Shown: positions 33,875 to 42,395 of the stretch, piece after piece
Numbering within the stretch: the stretch's first letter is position 1
Layout of the letters: every line of letters starts with the position of its first letter
Source: Saccharothrix carnea
GTDB lineage: Bacteria; Actinomycetota; Actinomycetes; Mycobacteriales; Pseudonocardiaceae
Assembly (NCBI RefSeq): GCF_003014735.1
Contig: NZ_PYAX01000018.1
Span: forward strand, 1 to 64,000
Direction: 5' to 3'
DNA length: 64,000 nucleotides
The notes under the pieces: model-generated
The model's database searches: none
Seen by the model: the letters and a program-made list of their open reading frames with translations, nothing else
What the model was told of the DNA's origin: nothing
Made by a program: the position numbers and the translations under genes

Positions 33875-36800
33875 CCGTCGACCCGAGCCACGCGGACAGC
33901 TTCGACGACATCATCTCGCGCCTGGTGGCCGGTGAGTCGCCGCACCGGTTGGTCATCGCGCTCCGCCCGCCGCGTGACGTGGAGAGCTTGAAGAGGTGTG
34001 CCGTGGTCGACACGTTCGACCGCGAGGCCTACGAGGACGTCCTGGCGTTCGGGCAGGCGGGCGTCCTGCCCTTCGACGACCTCGTGGAGCTGCCTGAGGT
34101 CGAACGCGTGCCGAGGACGATCGGCCGCTACCGGCTCAGCGCCGAGGCGCGGACGACCTACTGGCAGGCCTGGTGGTTCGACCAGCCCGAAGGCCAGGAC
34201 CTCGTGCTGCCGCCGGTGCTGGCGGAGCTGGTGTGGCGGCTGACCGCGTTCTACCGGGAGAAGAAGGAACCGGTCGACGAACTGGCCCAACTGGTGCTGG
34301 TCGACGCCGACGCCGCCCGGCGGCTGTTCGAGGCGTGGTTCGCCGAAGCAGACGGCCGATCCGACCTGCCGCTGTGCCAGGACCTGCTCAACGCGCTCAA
34401 CGACCCCGACCGCGCCGAGCTGATCGACCCGGCACTGCTCGAACTGCACGACGAGCGCGCCGCCTACCTCCAGGCACGCAGCCACTTCCTGCTGGACTTC
34501 CTCCGGGCGGGCACGTTCTACGAGCCCGAAGGCACCCTCGACACCTATCACCGGCTGCTGTTCGGCGACGGTGAACGCGTCCTGCAACTGCACGCGCCCG
34601 GCGGCAGCGGCAAGACGATGGAGCTGCGCTGGCTGCTGTCCAGGGTCCTGATCCCCCAGCACACCCCGCTGGGACGGGGCCGGATCCCGGGCACGCTGGT
34701 CGACTTCGACTTCCTCGAACCGGTCAACGTGACGCGCACCCCGTGGCTGGTGCTGCTGGAGGTGGCGACCCAGCTCAACCACCAGCTGCCCGGGTACCCG
34801 TTCAAGGAGTTCCTGGAGGCCTACGGGTGGGCGGCACCGCTGCTGCTCCGCGAGGTCACCAACCCCACCCGCGTGGTCGCCGCCAGCCGACGACTCCGCA
34901 ACCAGCGGTCCCGCCTGGCGCGCAGCGTGCGCAACCGGTTCCTCGCCACGCTCAACAGCGTCATCGACGACGGCACGCCGGTGGTCATGGCGTTCGACAC
35001 GCTCGAAGAGGTGCACCTGCGGCCGGACGGCGACCTCGACGGGTTGCTGCGACTGCTCCGCGAAGTGCACGACGGCGCACCCGGCGTCCGGCTGGTGCTG
35101 GCCGGGCGCTACCCCGTCAGCGAACGCGCGGTGGAGATCGGGCTCCCGCCGTTCGTGTCCCGCGAGCTGCCCGAGTTCACCTCCGCCGACGCCGACCGGT
35201 ACCTCACCCGGCGCGGGGTCGCCGATCCGGCGCTGCGCGACGCGATCGTCACGAAGGCGGACGGCGGCCGCCCGTTCCGGCTCTCCCTGCTGGCCGACCT
35301 GGTGCAGCAGCAACCGTCGCTCACCCCGGAGCAGGTCGCCCGGTACGAGGACGACATGATCTACCTGGTGCTGCGGGTGATCAACCGGGTCTCCAACCCC
35401 GACGTCCGCTGGCTGCTCCGCTACGGCGTGGTGCCCCGCACCCTGGACCTCGAGTTCGTCCGCGTGATGGAACCGCACCTGCGCAGCGGGATGTCCGGCG
35501 ACACCGGGCTCGACGACCCCTCCCGGGACGTGCTCCCGAACGACCTGCGCGGCGACGGCTTCGCGTTCCCGACGAGCGTGCGACGTGATCCGGCGCAACC
35601 GCTGGATGTGGAGCGCATCTGGGGGGAGTTGCAGGCGTACGCGGGCACGAGCTCGTGGGTGAACACGGCACCGGACAACCCGAACGCCCTGCGCATCCAC
35701 CCGGACGTGGTCACGCCGATGCGCAAGCTGATCCGACCCCACCCGGTGCACGCCGTGCTGCAGCGGGAGGCGGCGGAGTACTACGAGCGGCAGGCGGCGG
35801 TGAACCCGCAGCGCCGGGAGGTGTGGCTCCGGGAGGCGATCTACCACCGCTTCCAGTCGGAGGGCCACGCCGCCGGCGCCTACTGGCGACGCCTCCTCGA
35901 CGACGTCGGCCTCGACGAGCCGGAGGTGCGGGAAGCACTCGCCGCGGAGGTGCTCGGCCCGGACTACGTCGACGAGGTCGGACGGCCGAGGCTGTGGCAC
36001 GACGACGTGCCGATGATCACCGAGGAGACGGTGGCCGAAGCGATGTCGGTGCGCGCCAACGCGTTGGCGCAGATCGTGCGGCTCGACGGCATGGGTCCGG
36101 AGGACCGGCGCTGGAACAAGGTCGACCAGATCGTCGCGGGCGTCGAACGGCTGCGGCAGGTGCGCGGCCCGGACGGGCCGGACTTCGTGCCGCACCGGCG
36201 GCTCGCCTACGCCCAAGCCGCCCTGGCGCTCAAGTCGAACCGGTTGGACGTCGCCGAGCAGGTGCTGATCGAGGCGTTGGAGCACCCGCGGACGCTGGAC
36301 CGACCACTGGACACCGAGGAGGCGTACGACAAGGTCCGGTTGCCCGTCCTGCTCGGCGACGTCCAGCTGGCGATGCGGAAACCGGCGGCGTTCGACTCGT
36401 ACCGGGCCGCGTTGGCGGAGCTGCCGTCCCTGGTGCGGGGTCGACGACGACTGGAGCCGATCATCCGGACCAGGCTGGTCCACGCGCACCAGGTGGCCAA
36501 CCGGTACGACGAGGCCGAAGCGCAGGTGAGCGCGGCCCGGGAGCCCGCGGACCTGGACCACGACCACGCCACCGCGTTGCGCCTGCTGGCGATCCGGAAC
36601 GACCGGTCGACCGGTCGGCTGGAGCGCGCGAAGGCGCAGGTCGAGGCCCTCGGCGCCGAGGTGGCGGCGAAGGACCGCGTGCGGGAGGCCGTGCTCGTCG
36701 CGTTGGCGCAGCACGACCCGGAAGGAGCACGGCGCCTGTTGCACCCGCCGGGTCCGCGGCGGATCGACCCGCTGAGGCCGGTCACGCGCGAGGCCTGGGA

Positions 36801-39183
36801 GCACGAGCTGACCGGCTTGACGTCGGCGTCTTTGGCCGACTACGGCGCCTCGATGACCGCGTTCGAGGCCGCGCGCGCCTTGTGGCACGACGAAGGCGAC
36901 CTCGAAGGCGAGGTGCGCTGCCACACGCACGCCGCGCTCCTGCAGATCCGTGACGTCGGCAACCTCTCCCTCGCCGAACAGCACCTCGCGGAGGCTGCGG
37001 ACCTGCACCCCGGCACGGGACGACGGGAGTGGTTGCGGCTGGTCCTGGCGCGGGTGGAACTGCTCGTGCGCCAGGAACGCGCCGCGGACGGCGCGAACGC
37101 CGTGCGGTTGGCCATCGACGTGCTGAAGCAGCACCACGCGAGCCCGACGGCCCTGGTGCGGGCGGCGGTCGAGGGCCTCGCGACCGGGGACCCGCAACAC
37201 GTCACCGAACTGCTCGACGTCCTGGAGTCCAACCTGGCGCTCATCACCCCCGCCTCGGCCCGGATCACGGCGTTGAGGTACCTGGAGCGCGTGCCGACGA
37301 GCCAGGGCGTCGCCGCGCACCAAGCGTTCCAGCGGGTGCACGACCTGCTGGACCTCGACCGCGACCGGTTCACCGCGGCCGACCTCGCCCTGCTGGAGCT
37401 GACCCTGGCCGAGGTCCACCGCCTGCGGGGACACCCGGAGGACGCCGGCGAGGTGCTCGCCTCGGCCGCGCGCCACGGCGAGCACCTCGCTTCACCGCAC
37501 TTCGTGCGCCGATGGGCGCGGGCCCTGGACCGCATCGGCCGACCTGTCACCGAAGAGTCACCCGGCGTGCCGCGCTACCTCGACGCGTGTGCCGAGCTCC
37601 CGCCGTTGCGCGGCGCGTTCGCGGTGGAACGCGCGGAGGCCGCGGTGGAGCTGGAGGACCAGCTGGCCGCCACCCGGTGGATGGACCGGGCAGTGGACGC
37701 CTTGGGGCAGGCGGGCGACCAGGAGACCCTCTGGCACATCCGGCTCGAATTCGTGAAGGGCGAAGTGGGCCGCATCAACGAGGCCGCGAACGCGAGGGCG
37801 CAGGCACTCGCCATCGTGGGCAGGCTGCACAGCACGATCCACGTGTCGCCCCTGTCGTCGCGCTTCGCCGGCGTGGAGCCGGAAGCACCCGCCATGCACA
37901 CCGTGCTGGCACGCGCGGTCATCGACGCGTTGCGGCAGCAGGTCCGACCGTGGGGGCCCGACGCGCAGTCCGTCGTGGACATGCTGATCCGCCTCGTGGA
38001 GGAGATCCCCACCGGACGTGGTGACCAGGACGCCTCCGAGGAGCTGGCCAACCGGCTCGACCAGAACTGGCGGTTGATCGCGCGGGCGCTCGGCCAGCTC
38101 ATCCTCCAGGCCCGTCCGGCTTCACTCCCGTACCCGGCGCTCGGGCTCGGGCTCGAGGTCCGGCACCGCAGGTGGAGCATGATGCCGTGGGAGCTGGCCT
38201 ACCGCCCCGGCACCGACCGGCTGCTGTCGCTGGACTCGGTCGTCGGCCCGCTGTACCGGGCGCTGTCGGCGAAGGCGGTGCGCAGCGGCGAGGTGTCGTT
38301 CGTCCAGTTGGCGCTCAACCGGCTCAACTACGCGAAGCTCCTGCTGGACGGCGAGCTCGGGCCGATGACCAGGCGGGCGCTGGCCGCGTACCAGAAGGAC
38401 CACGGGCTGGAACCGAGCGGGCAGCTCACCATCGGGCTGCGCACCCGGCTCCAGTCCGCCCTGACCACCGAGCACAAACCGCTGGTCGTCCTCGTGCGGC
38501 AGAGCCCGGGGCGTCAGCTCATGTCGCACCGGGGCCACGCCAACACCGGTGTCGACCTGTCCCGCCTGTACCGGCGGTACGGCTTCGAGGTCGAGGTGGT
38601 CGAGAACCCGACGCTCCAAGGACTGTCGGCGGTGGTGCGGTCGCTGATCTCCGGTGGTCGCGTCCCCTCGCTGCTGCACCTGTCCGGTGGTCTGCGCGAG
38701 TCGAACGGCGCGGTGACGTTCTCGTTCCTCTCCGGTTCAGGTGAGGAGGAGTCGTACCGCGGGTACTCCGACGACATCCCGGTCAGCTCCATGGACGGCC
38801 TGCTGGCGACGTTCCCGAACGACCAGGTGGCGCCGATCGTCGTGCTCGACGTCGACCGCCCTCGCGGTACCGCCGAGACCGCGCTGCACCTGTTGCAGCG
38901 CAACGCCTTCGCCGGTGAGCTGTTCTCGCTCGGCCGCTGCGCCGCGGTCCTGGGCACCGGGCTCGTCGGCCGCGAGGGCACGGAGCTGTACGAGCACCTG
39001 GTCGGCTCGCTGGCAGACGGCAGCACGCTGAGCGAGGTGATCACGAACGTCCGCCAGCTCGGCTCCGCACCCGGACCGCGCGAAGACCTCGGCCTGGAGC
39101 GGGTGCTGTCATTCGTCGGCATCGCGCTGTTCACCAACCTGCCGTGGTTGCGCCTGCCGCGCCGCCGGGAGCGCGGAGCGTGA
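33871..39183 (+). CDS. Giant STAND-like NTPase-TPR protein with degenerate C-terminal CHAT domain
   Basis: A 1,770-residue protein that starts at GTG 33871 within the previous stop. Residues 1-215 are an uncharacterised, mostly helical N-terminal region. The NTPase has Walker A HAPGGSGKT (241-249) and Walker B VVMAFDTLEEV (Asp376), with a winged-helix region to about 650. Residues about 765-1310 are helical repeats of TPR type. From about 1425 a CHAT-like fold begins (RWSMMPWELAYRPG). It is interrupted at 1477-1530 by a peptidoglycan-binding-like module (LLDGELGPMTRRALAAYQKD). In the rest of the fold, LLHLSGG and VVLDVD stand where active members have HFxGHG and NAC, so it is probably a pseudo-protease. 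It likely senses or scaffolds. Confidence 0.8.
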   Translation: MTVDPSHADSFDDIISRLVAGESPHRLVIALRPPRDVESLKRCAVVDTFDREAYEDVLAFGQAGVLPFDDLVELPEVERVPRTIGRYRLSAEARTTYWQAWWFDQPEGQDLVLPPVLAELVWRLTAFYREKKEPVDELAQLVLVDADAARRLFEAWFAEADGRSDLPLCQDLLNALNDPDRAELIDPALLELHDERAAYLQARSHFLLDFLRAGTFYEPEGTLDTYHRLLFGDGERVLQLHAPGGSGKTMELRWLLSRVLIPQHTPLGRGRIPGTLVDFDFLEPVNVTRTPWLVLLEVATQLNHQLPGYPFKEFLEAYGWAAPLLLREVTNPTRVVAASRRLRNQRSRLARSVRNRFLATLNSVIDDGTPVVMAFDTLEEVHLRPDGDLDGLLRLLREVHDGAPGVRLVLAGRYPVSERAVEIGLPPFVSRELPEFTSADADRYLTRRGVADPALRDAIVTKADGGRPFRLSLLADLVQQQPSLTPEQVARYEDDMIYLVLRVINRVSNPDVRWLLRYGVVPRTLDLEFVRVMEPHLRSGMSGDTGLDDPSRDVLPNDLRGDGFAFPTSVRRDPAQPLDVERIWGELQAYAGTSSWVNTAPDNPNALRIHPDVVTPMRKLIRPHPVHAVLQREAAEYYERQAAVNPQRREVWLREAIYHRFQSEGHAAGAYWRRLLDDVGLDEPEVREALAAEVLGPDYVDEVGRPRLWHDDVPMITEETVAEAMSVRANALAQIVRLDGMGPEDRRWNKVDQIVAGVERLRQVRGPDGPDFVPHRRLAYAQAALALKSNRLDVAEQVLIEALEHPRTLDRPLDTEEAYDKVRLPVLLGDVQLAMRKPAAFDSYRAALAELPSLVRGRRRLEPIIRTRLVHAHQVANRYDEAEAQVSAAREPADLDHDHATALRLLAIRNDRSTGRLERAKAQVEALGAEVAAKDRVREAVLVALAQHDPEGARRLLHPPGPRRIDPLRPVTREAWEHELTGLTSASLADYGASMTAFEAARALWHDEGDLEGEVRCHTHAALLQIRDVGNLSLAEQHLAEAADLHPGTGRREWLRLVLARVELLVRQERAADGANAVRLAIDVLKQHHASPTALVRAAVEGLATGDPQHVTELLDVLESNLALITPASARITALRYLERVPTSQGVAAHQAFQRVHDLLDLDRDRFTAADLALLELTLAEVHRLRGHPEDAGEVLASAARHGEHLASPHFVRRWARALDRIGRPVTEESPGVPRYLDACAELPPLRGAFAVERAEAAVELEDQLAATRWMDRAVDALGQAGDQETLWHIRLEFVKGEVGRINEAANARAQALAIVGRLHSTIHVSPLSSRFAGVEPEAPAMHTVLARAVIDALRQQVRPWGPDAQSVVDMLIRLVEEIPTGRGDQDASEELANRLDQNWRLIARALGQLILQARPASLPYPALGLGLEVRHRRWSMMPWELAYRPGTDRLLSLDSVVGPLYRALSAKAVRSGEVSFVQLALNRLNYAKLLLDGELGPMTRRALAAYQKDHGLEPSGQLTIGLRTRLQSALTTEHKPLVVLVRQSPGRQLMSHRGHANTGVDLSRLYRRYGFEVEVVENPTLQGLSAVVRSLISGGRVPSLLHLSGGLRESNGAVTFSFLSGSGEEESYRGYSDDIPVSSMDGLLATFPNDQVAPIVVLDVDRPRGTAETALHLLQRNAFAGELFSLGRCAAVLGTGLVGREGTELYEHLVGSLADGSTLSEVITNVRQLGSAPGPREDLGLERVLSFVGIALFTNLPWLRLPRRRERGA

Positions 39184-40499
39184 GCCGGGTCGACCGCAGG
39201 CGCGTCGAGCTGGACGTGAAGCTGGCCGCGATCGAGCACGAGCTCGCGCTGTGGTTCGGCGACACCGGCAGGGGCCTTCCGCTGCGCAAGCACCGGTCAC
39301 AGCTCGGGCGCGTGGTCGAGACGTTGCGCGGGCTGCTGGGTCGGGTTGCCGAGCAGGTCGAGCTGATCGGACCGGACTCGGTGGACACCGCTTACGAGGC
39401 CCAGGAGAACCTGCTGGAGGCGTACCGGGTCTGGGAGTTCTTCCGGTCGAAGTTCGCGTTGCGCTACCAGGACGGGTACCGGCGACCGTTGGCCGTGGCG
39501 GACGAGTACGCGTGGGCGTGCTACCGGCCGGTGCTGCGCGCCGCGCGGTCCGCGCGACCGGACCTGGTCGGCAAGGAGCCGCCGCTGGTGCACCTCAGCG
39601 GCGCGTTCAGCCCGTACGCGCACCTGCGCGGCGACCGGTTCACCGTCGAGGAGCCCGCCGGCGCGCTCAACAGCGACGCGTTCCAGCGCGTGGTGCTGTC
39701 GCTCCCGGTCCCGGTGGTCGGGATGCCCTGGCACCAGGTCCGCCACCTGCCCGACTTCCCGCTGCTGGCGCACGAGGCGGGGCACTGCGTCGACCACGAC
39801 TTCGAACTGGCCGACGACATCGAGGACCACCTCTACCTCGCCGTGCGGGACCTCCCGGCCGCGCGGCGGGCCGACTGGGACCGCTGGGGCAGCGAGGCGT
39901 TCGCGGACTGCTTCGCCACCCTCGCCGCCGGCCCCGCCTACGTCTCGGCGCTGGCGGACTTCCTGTCCGCGCCGGGTCCGCCGGCCGAAGGCCCGTCCGC
40001 GCACCCGCCGCCGGACGTCCGGCTGAGCCTGACCCTCGCGGCGCTCGACGTCGCCGGGCTCACCACGCACGCCGACGCGTTGCGCCGCGACCTCGGTCCG
40101 TCCTCGGAGGACAGCCCGCACGCGCTCGACGCCCCGTCCGTCGCGGCCGCTCTGCTGGGCGAGCCGCACCCCTGGCTCGGCGGCCGTGCGCTGAAGGAGG
40201 TCGTCACGTTCTCCGCACGGCACCAGGACGACGCCGTGGCCGCCATGACGGCGGTGCTCGACCGGCGCCGCCCGCGTCCGTCCGACGTCCGCACGCTCGT
40301 CGCCGCGGCACGGCTCGCGTTCGACCACGCGCCGCGGGAGTTCACCGCAGTCCAGGACGTGGTGCTCCAGCGCGCCGTCGACGCCATCGACGACGGCACC
40401 CGTGCGGCGACCGACCGCCGTGACGGCGGACCGGGTGACCGCGAGGCGGGCGCCGCGTTGTTCGACCTGATCAATGAAGCACGAGGAGCAGCACGGTGA
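39180..40499 (+). CDS. Gluzincin-like metallopeptidase-fold protein
   Basis: A 439-residue protein whose GTG start overlaps the preceding stop (GTGA). The zinc-protease motif HEAGH lies at residues 198-202 in LLAHEAGHCVDHDFEL. The segment SEAFADCFATLAAG 37 residues later provides Glu239 as a third ligand, as in gluzincins. The rest is helical and not recognised. It could be an active zinc protease of the cascade or an inactive relative; both metal ligands and the general base are present. There is no signal peptide or membrane helix, so it acts inside the cell. Confidence 0.7.
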   Translation: MSRVDRRRVELDVKLAAIEHELALWFGDTGRGLPLRKHRSQLGRVVETLRGLLGRVAEQVELIGPDSVDTAYEAQENLLEAYRVWEFFRSKFALRYQDGYRRPLAVADEYAWACYRPVLRAARSARPDLVGKEPPLVHLSGAFSPYAHLRGDRFTVEEPAGALNSDAFQRVVLSLPVPVVGMPWHQVRHLPDFPLLAHEAGHCVDHDFELADDIEDHLYLAVRDLPAARRADWDRWGSEAFADCFATLAAGPAYVSALADFLSAPGPPAEGPSAHPPPDVRLSLTLAALDVAGLTTHADALRRDLGPSSEDSPHALDAPSVAAALLGEPHPWLGGRALKEVVTFSARHQDDAVAAMTAVLDRRRPRPSDVRTLVAAARLAFDHAPREFTAVQDVVLQRAVDAIDDGTRAATDRRDGGPGDREAGAALFDLINEARGAAR

Positions 40500-41437
40500 C
40501 CGAAGTGATCGACCCGTTCAGAGAGCCCGCCGCCCGGCTCGCCCGCGCCGTGGCCGGCGACGACGACCTCCGCTTCGCGCTGGTGTTCCAGGCCGTGGTG
40601 GACCAGGTGGTCGGGTTCGCCGAGGCGGACGACCTGGTGGAGGTGGCGACCGAGGCCTTGAACGGTGACTCGGACACCCGGTCGGCCTCGTCGTCGTCCC
40701 CGGTGGATGGCCTGTACGCGGACAGCACGTTCTTGGCCAACGCCCGCGCGATGGCCGAGGACCACCGGCGCGTCGTCGGCGGCGCGCCCACTTCGGACTT
40801 CCCCGACTGCGTCGCTGTCGGCAGTGCGGACGGCTGGTGCTGTTCGGGGACGCTCATCGCACCGGACGTCGTCCTCACGGCCGCGCACTGCGTCGACCCC
40901 GAGGGCTGCGGGCAGCGGGTCCACATCGGGGACGACGTCCGGTACGCCGACACCGACACGATCGTCAAGGTGCGCAAGGCCGTCATCCACCCCGGGTACC
41001 GGGGTCCGGGATCGCCCGACGACCTCGCCGTCCTCCGCCTCGCCCGGTCGGCCGACGTCGCGCCGCGTGCTCTCGCGCCGGCCGACGCGTTGGAGGACCG
41101 GACGTTCGTCCGGGTGGTCGGCTTCGGCCGCACCGACTTCGCCGGGCGGGTCGGGTACGGCCGGCGACGCCAGGTGGACGTGCCGCTCGCCGGCCGGGAC
41201 GTGGACTACGGGGCGGACCTGGACACCGAGTTCGTCGCCGCCACACCCTCCCGCAACCGCGACAGCTGCCGAGGTGACAGCGGTGGCCCCGCCTACGTGC
41301 GGATCGGCGACCGGTGGCTGCTGGCCGGGGCCACGTCGCGGGCCACCAAGAGCAGGCGGCGCAAGTGCGGTGACGGCGGCATCTACACCCGCGTCACCTC
41401 CCACGAGCGGTGGATCCGGTCGGTCGCGGGTCGTTGA
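40496..41437 (+). CDS. Trypsin-like serine protease zymogen with N-terminal effector-type domain
   Basis: A 313-residue protein starting at GTG 40496 in the stop of the metallopeptidase gene. Residues 5-58 form a small helical domain that resembles effector-associated adaptor domains. A Ser/Asp-rich linker leads to a chymotrypsin-fold protease. RRVVGG at 91-96 is the classical activation cleavage site. The triad is His131 (LTAAHC), Asp176 (DDLAVLRL) and Ser262 (GDSGGP). Asp256 occupies the S1 position that gives Arg/Lys specificity. Several Cys sit at the usual disulfide positions, yet no signal peptide is present. It is the last gene of the operon and probably its effector. Confidence 0.85.
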   Translation: MTEVIDPFREPAARLARAVAGDDDLRFALVFQAVVDQVVGFAEADDLVEVATEALNGDSDTRSASSSSPVDGLYADSTFLANARAMAEDHRRVVGGAPTSDFPDCVAVGSADGWCCSGTLIAPDVVLTAAHCVDPEGCGQRVHIGDDVRYADTDTIVKVRKAVIHPGYRGPGSPDDLAVLRLARSADVAPRALAPADALEDRTFVRVVGFGRTDFAGRVGYGRRRQVDVPLAGRDVDYGADLDTEFVAATPSRNRDSCRGDSGGPAYVRIGDRWLLAGATSRATKSRRRKCGDGGIYTRVTSHERWIRSVAGR

Positions 41438-41447
41438 CCGGCACGGC

Positions 41448-41490
41448 ACGACGGACCCGGCGGAACCTGTGGTCCCGCCGGGTCCGTCGT
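41448..41490. terminator. Bidirectional hairpin terminator
   Basis: A perfect 16-bp stem (41448-41463 with 41475-41490; ACGACGGACCCGGCGG and its complement) with an 11-base loop. It sits between the convergent trypsin gene and the DUF4396 gene and ends directly at the latter's stop codon, so it can serve both. Confidence 0.8.
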
Positions 41491-42024
41491 TCAGTGGTGG
41501 TAGGCGTGCACGACCGCGTGACCGCGACCGCGGCCGATGAGCCACTTGTTCACCGGCACCGTCACCACGAAGGCCACCGCGAAGGCGAACGCCAGCGCGC
41601 CCCAGAACAACCAGCTCGCCAGGCCCGCTTCCATCGCGCCGGGCACCACCAGCATCACGCCGTTGTCGACGACCTCCATGACGATGATGGACACGGTGTC
41701 CGCCGCCAGCGCCACCTTCACCGCCTGCCGGAAGCCGACACCGGCCTTGAGCACGCCGCGCATGGTCAACGCGTAGCCGAAGACGAAGGCCAGGGCGACG
41801 GCCAGCGCGATGGTGGCGAGGTTGCCCCAGCCGAGGGCCGTGCCGATCACCATGCCCAGCACCTCGCCGATGGCGCAGCCGGTCAGGCAGTGCAGGGTCG
41901 CCGACGAGGCCATCCCCCAGGTGACACCTCCGGCGTGGCCGTGATGCCCCTCGTGGTCGGAATGGCCCTGGTGGCCCTGGTGGGCCCCGTGGTCAGCGTG
42001 CTCGTGTCGCATGTCGACTCCCAT
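41491..42024 (-). CDS. His-rich DUF4396 membrane protein
   Basis: A 177-residue protein. The first 35 residues are His-rich (MRHEHADHGAHQGHQGHSDH) and could bind Cu or Zn. Four predicted membrane helices follow, containing LHCLTGCAIGEVLGMVIG and VALAADTVSIIVMEVVDNGV, the blocks typical of DUF4396. It lies 18 bp downstream of an HMA-domain gene behind CsoR-like operators, so a role in copper handling is likely. The ATG at 42024 follows GGAGGTG by 8 bases. Confidence 0.8.
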   Translation of the reverse strand: MGVDMRHEHADHGAHQGHQGHSDHEGHHGHAGGVTWGMASSATLHCLTGCAIGEVLGMVIGTALGWGNLATIALAVALAFVFGYALTMRGVLKAGVGFRQAVKVALAADTVSIIVMEVVDNGVMLVVPGAMEAGLASWLFWGALAFAFAVAFVVTVPVNKWLIGRGRGHAVVHAYHH

Positions 42025-42042
42025 CAGAGCGGCACCTCCGGA

Positions 42043-42294
42043 TCAGGCGCGGGTGACCGCGTAGCCCGCGTTCCGCACGGCGTCGGCGATCGCCGACTCG
42101 TCGGCCGAGCCCGTGACGCTGAGCCTGCCGGCGCCGAGGTCGACCTCGACCTCGGCCACGCCGGACACGCCCCGGACGGCACCGGCCACCTTGGACGCAC
42201 AGCCGCCACAAGTCATGCCCTGGACCAGGAAGTCCAGCCCGCCGGTCGACTCCGGACCGGTCTGGGCAGCAGGCGTCTCACAGGTGTTGCACAT
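42043..42294 (-). CDS. Heavy-metal-associated (HMA) copper chaperone-like protein
   Basis: An 83-residue protein with one HMA domain (GMTCGGCASKVAGAVRGVSG; the CxxC motif binds Cu(I)), preceded by a short Cys-containing N-terminus MCNTCETP. ATG 42294 is chosen because GGAGG lies 10 bases upstream; for ATG 42303 the same element is only 1 base away. It should carry or sense copper in the cytoplasm and is co-transcribed with the DUF4396 gene from a promoter flanked by two CsoR-type sites. No P-type ATPase is present in the window. Confidence 0.82.
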   Translation of the reverse strand: MCNTCETPAAQTGPESTGGLDFLVQGMTCGGCASKVAGAVRGVSGVAEVEVDLGAGRLSVTGSADESAIADAVRNAGYAVTRA

Positions 42295-42315
42295 ACGGGA
42301 CATCCCTCCGTTCGT

Positions 42316-42332
42316 ATACCCAGTAGGGGTAT
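42316..42332. promoter_or_regulatory. CsoR-like copper operator, proximal
   Basis: ATACCCAGTAGGGGTAT is a near-palindrome matching the ATACCCC/GGGGTAT pattern of CsoR repressor sites. It is 22 bp upstream of the HMA gene start and so probably overlaps the transcription start. Confidence 0.65.
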
Positions 42333-42347
42333 AACGGGGACCGTAGC

Positions 42348-42363
42348 ATACCCCCGGGGGTAT
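42348..42363. promoter_or_regulatory. CsoR-like copper operator, distal
   Basis: ATACCCCCGGGGGTAT is a perfect 16-bp palindrome of the CsoR type, 32 bp (start to start) from the proximal site. A csoR gene is not in the window, so control would be in trans. Confidence 0.68.
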
Positions 42364-42395
42364 CGCGATCCCAGCCCGGACACCGGCTCGTCGGG

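Noticed and set aside
32857-37485. A very long open frame antisense to the CHAT and NTPase genes.
   Set aside because: Its residues are Arg/Val/Gln-rich with no domain signature. It is a shadow of high-GC codon bias opposite strongly conserved coding sequence.
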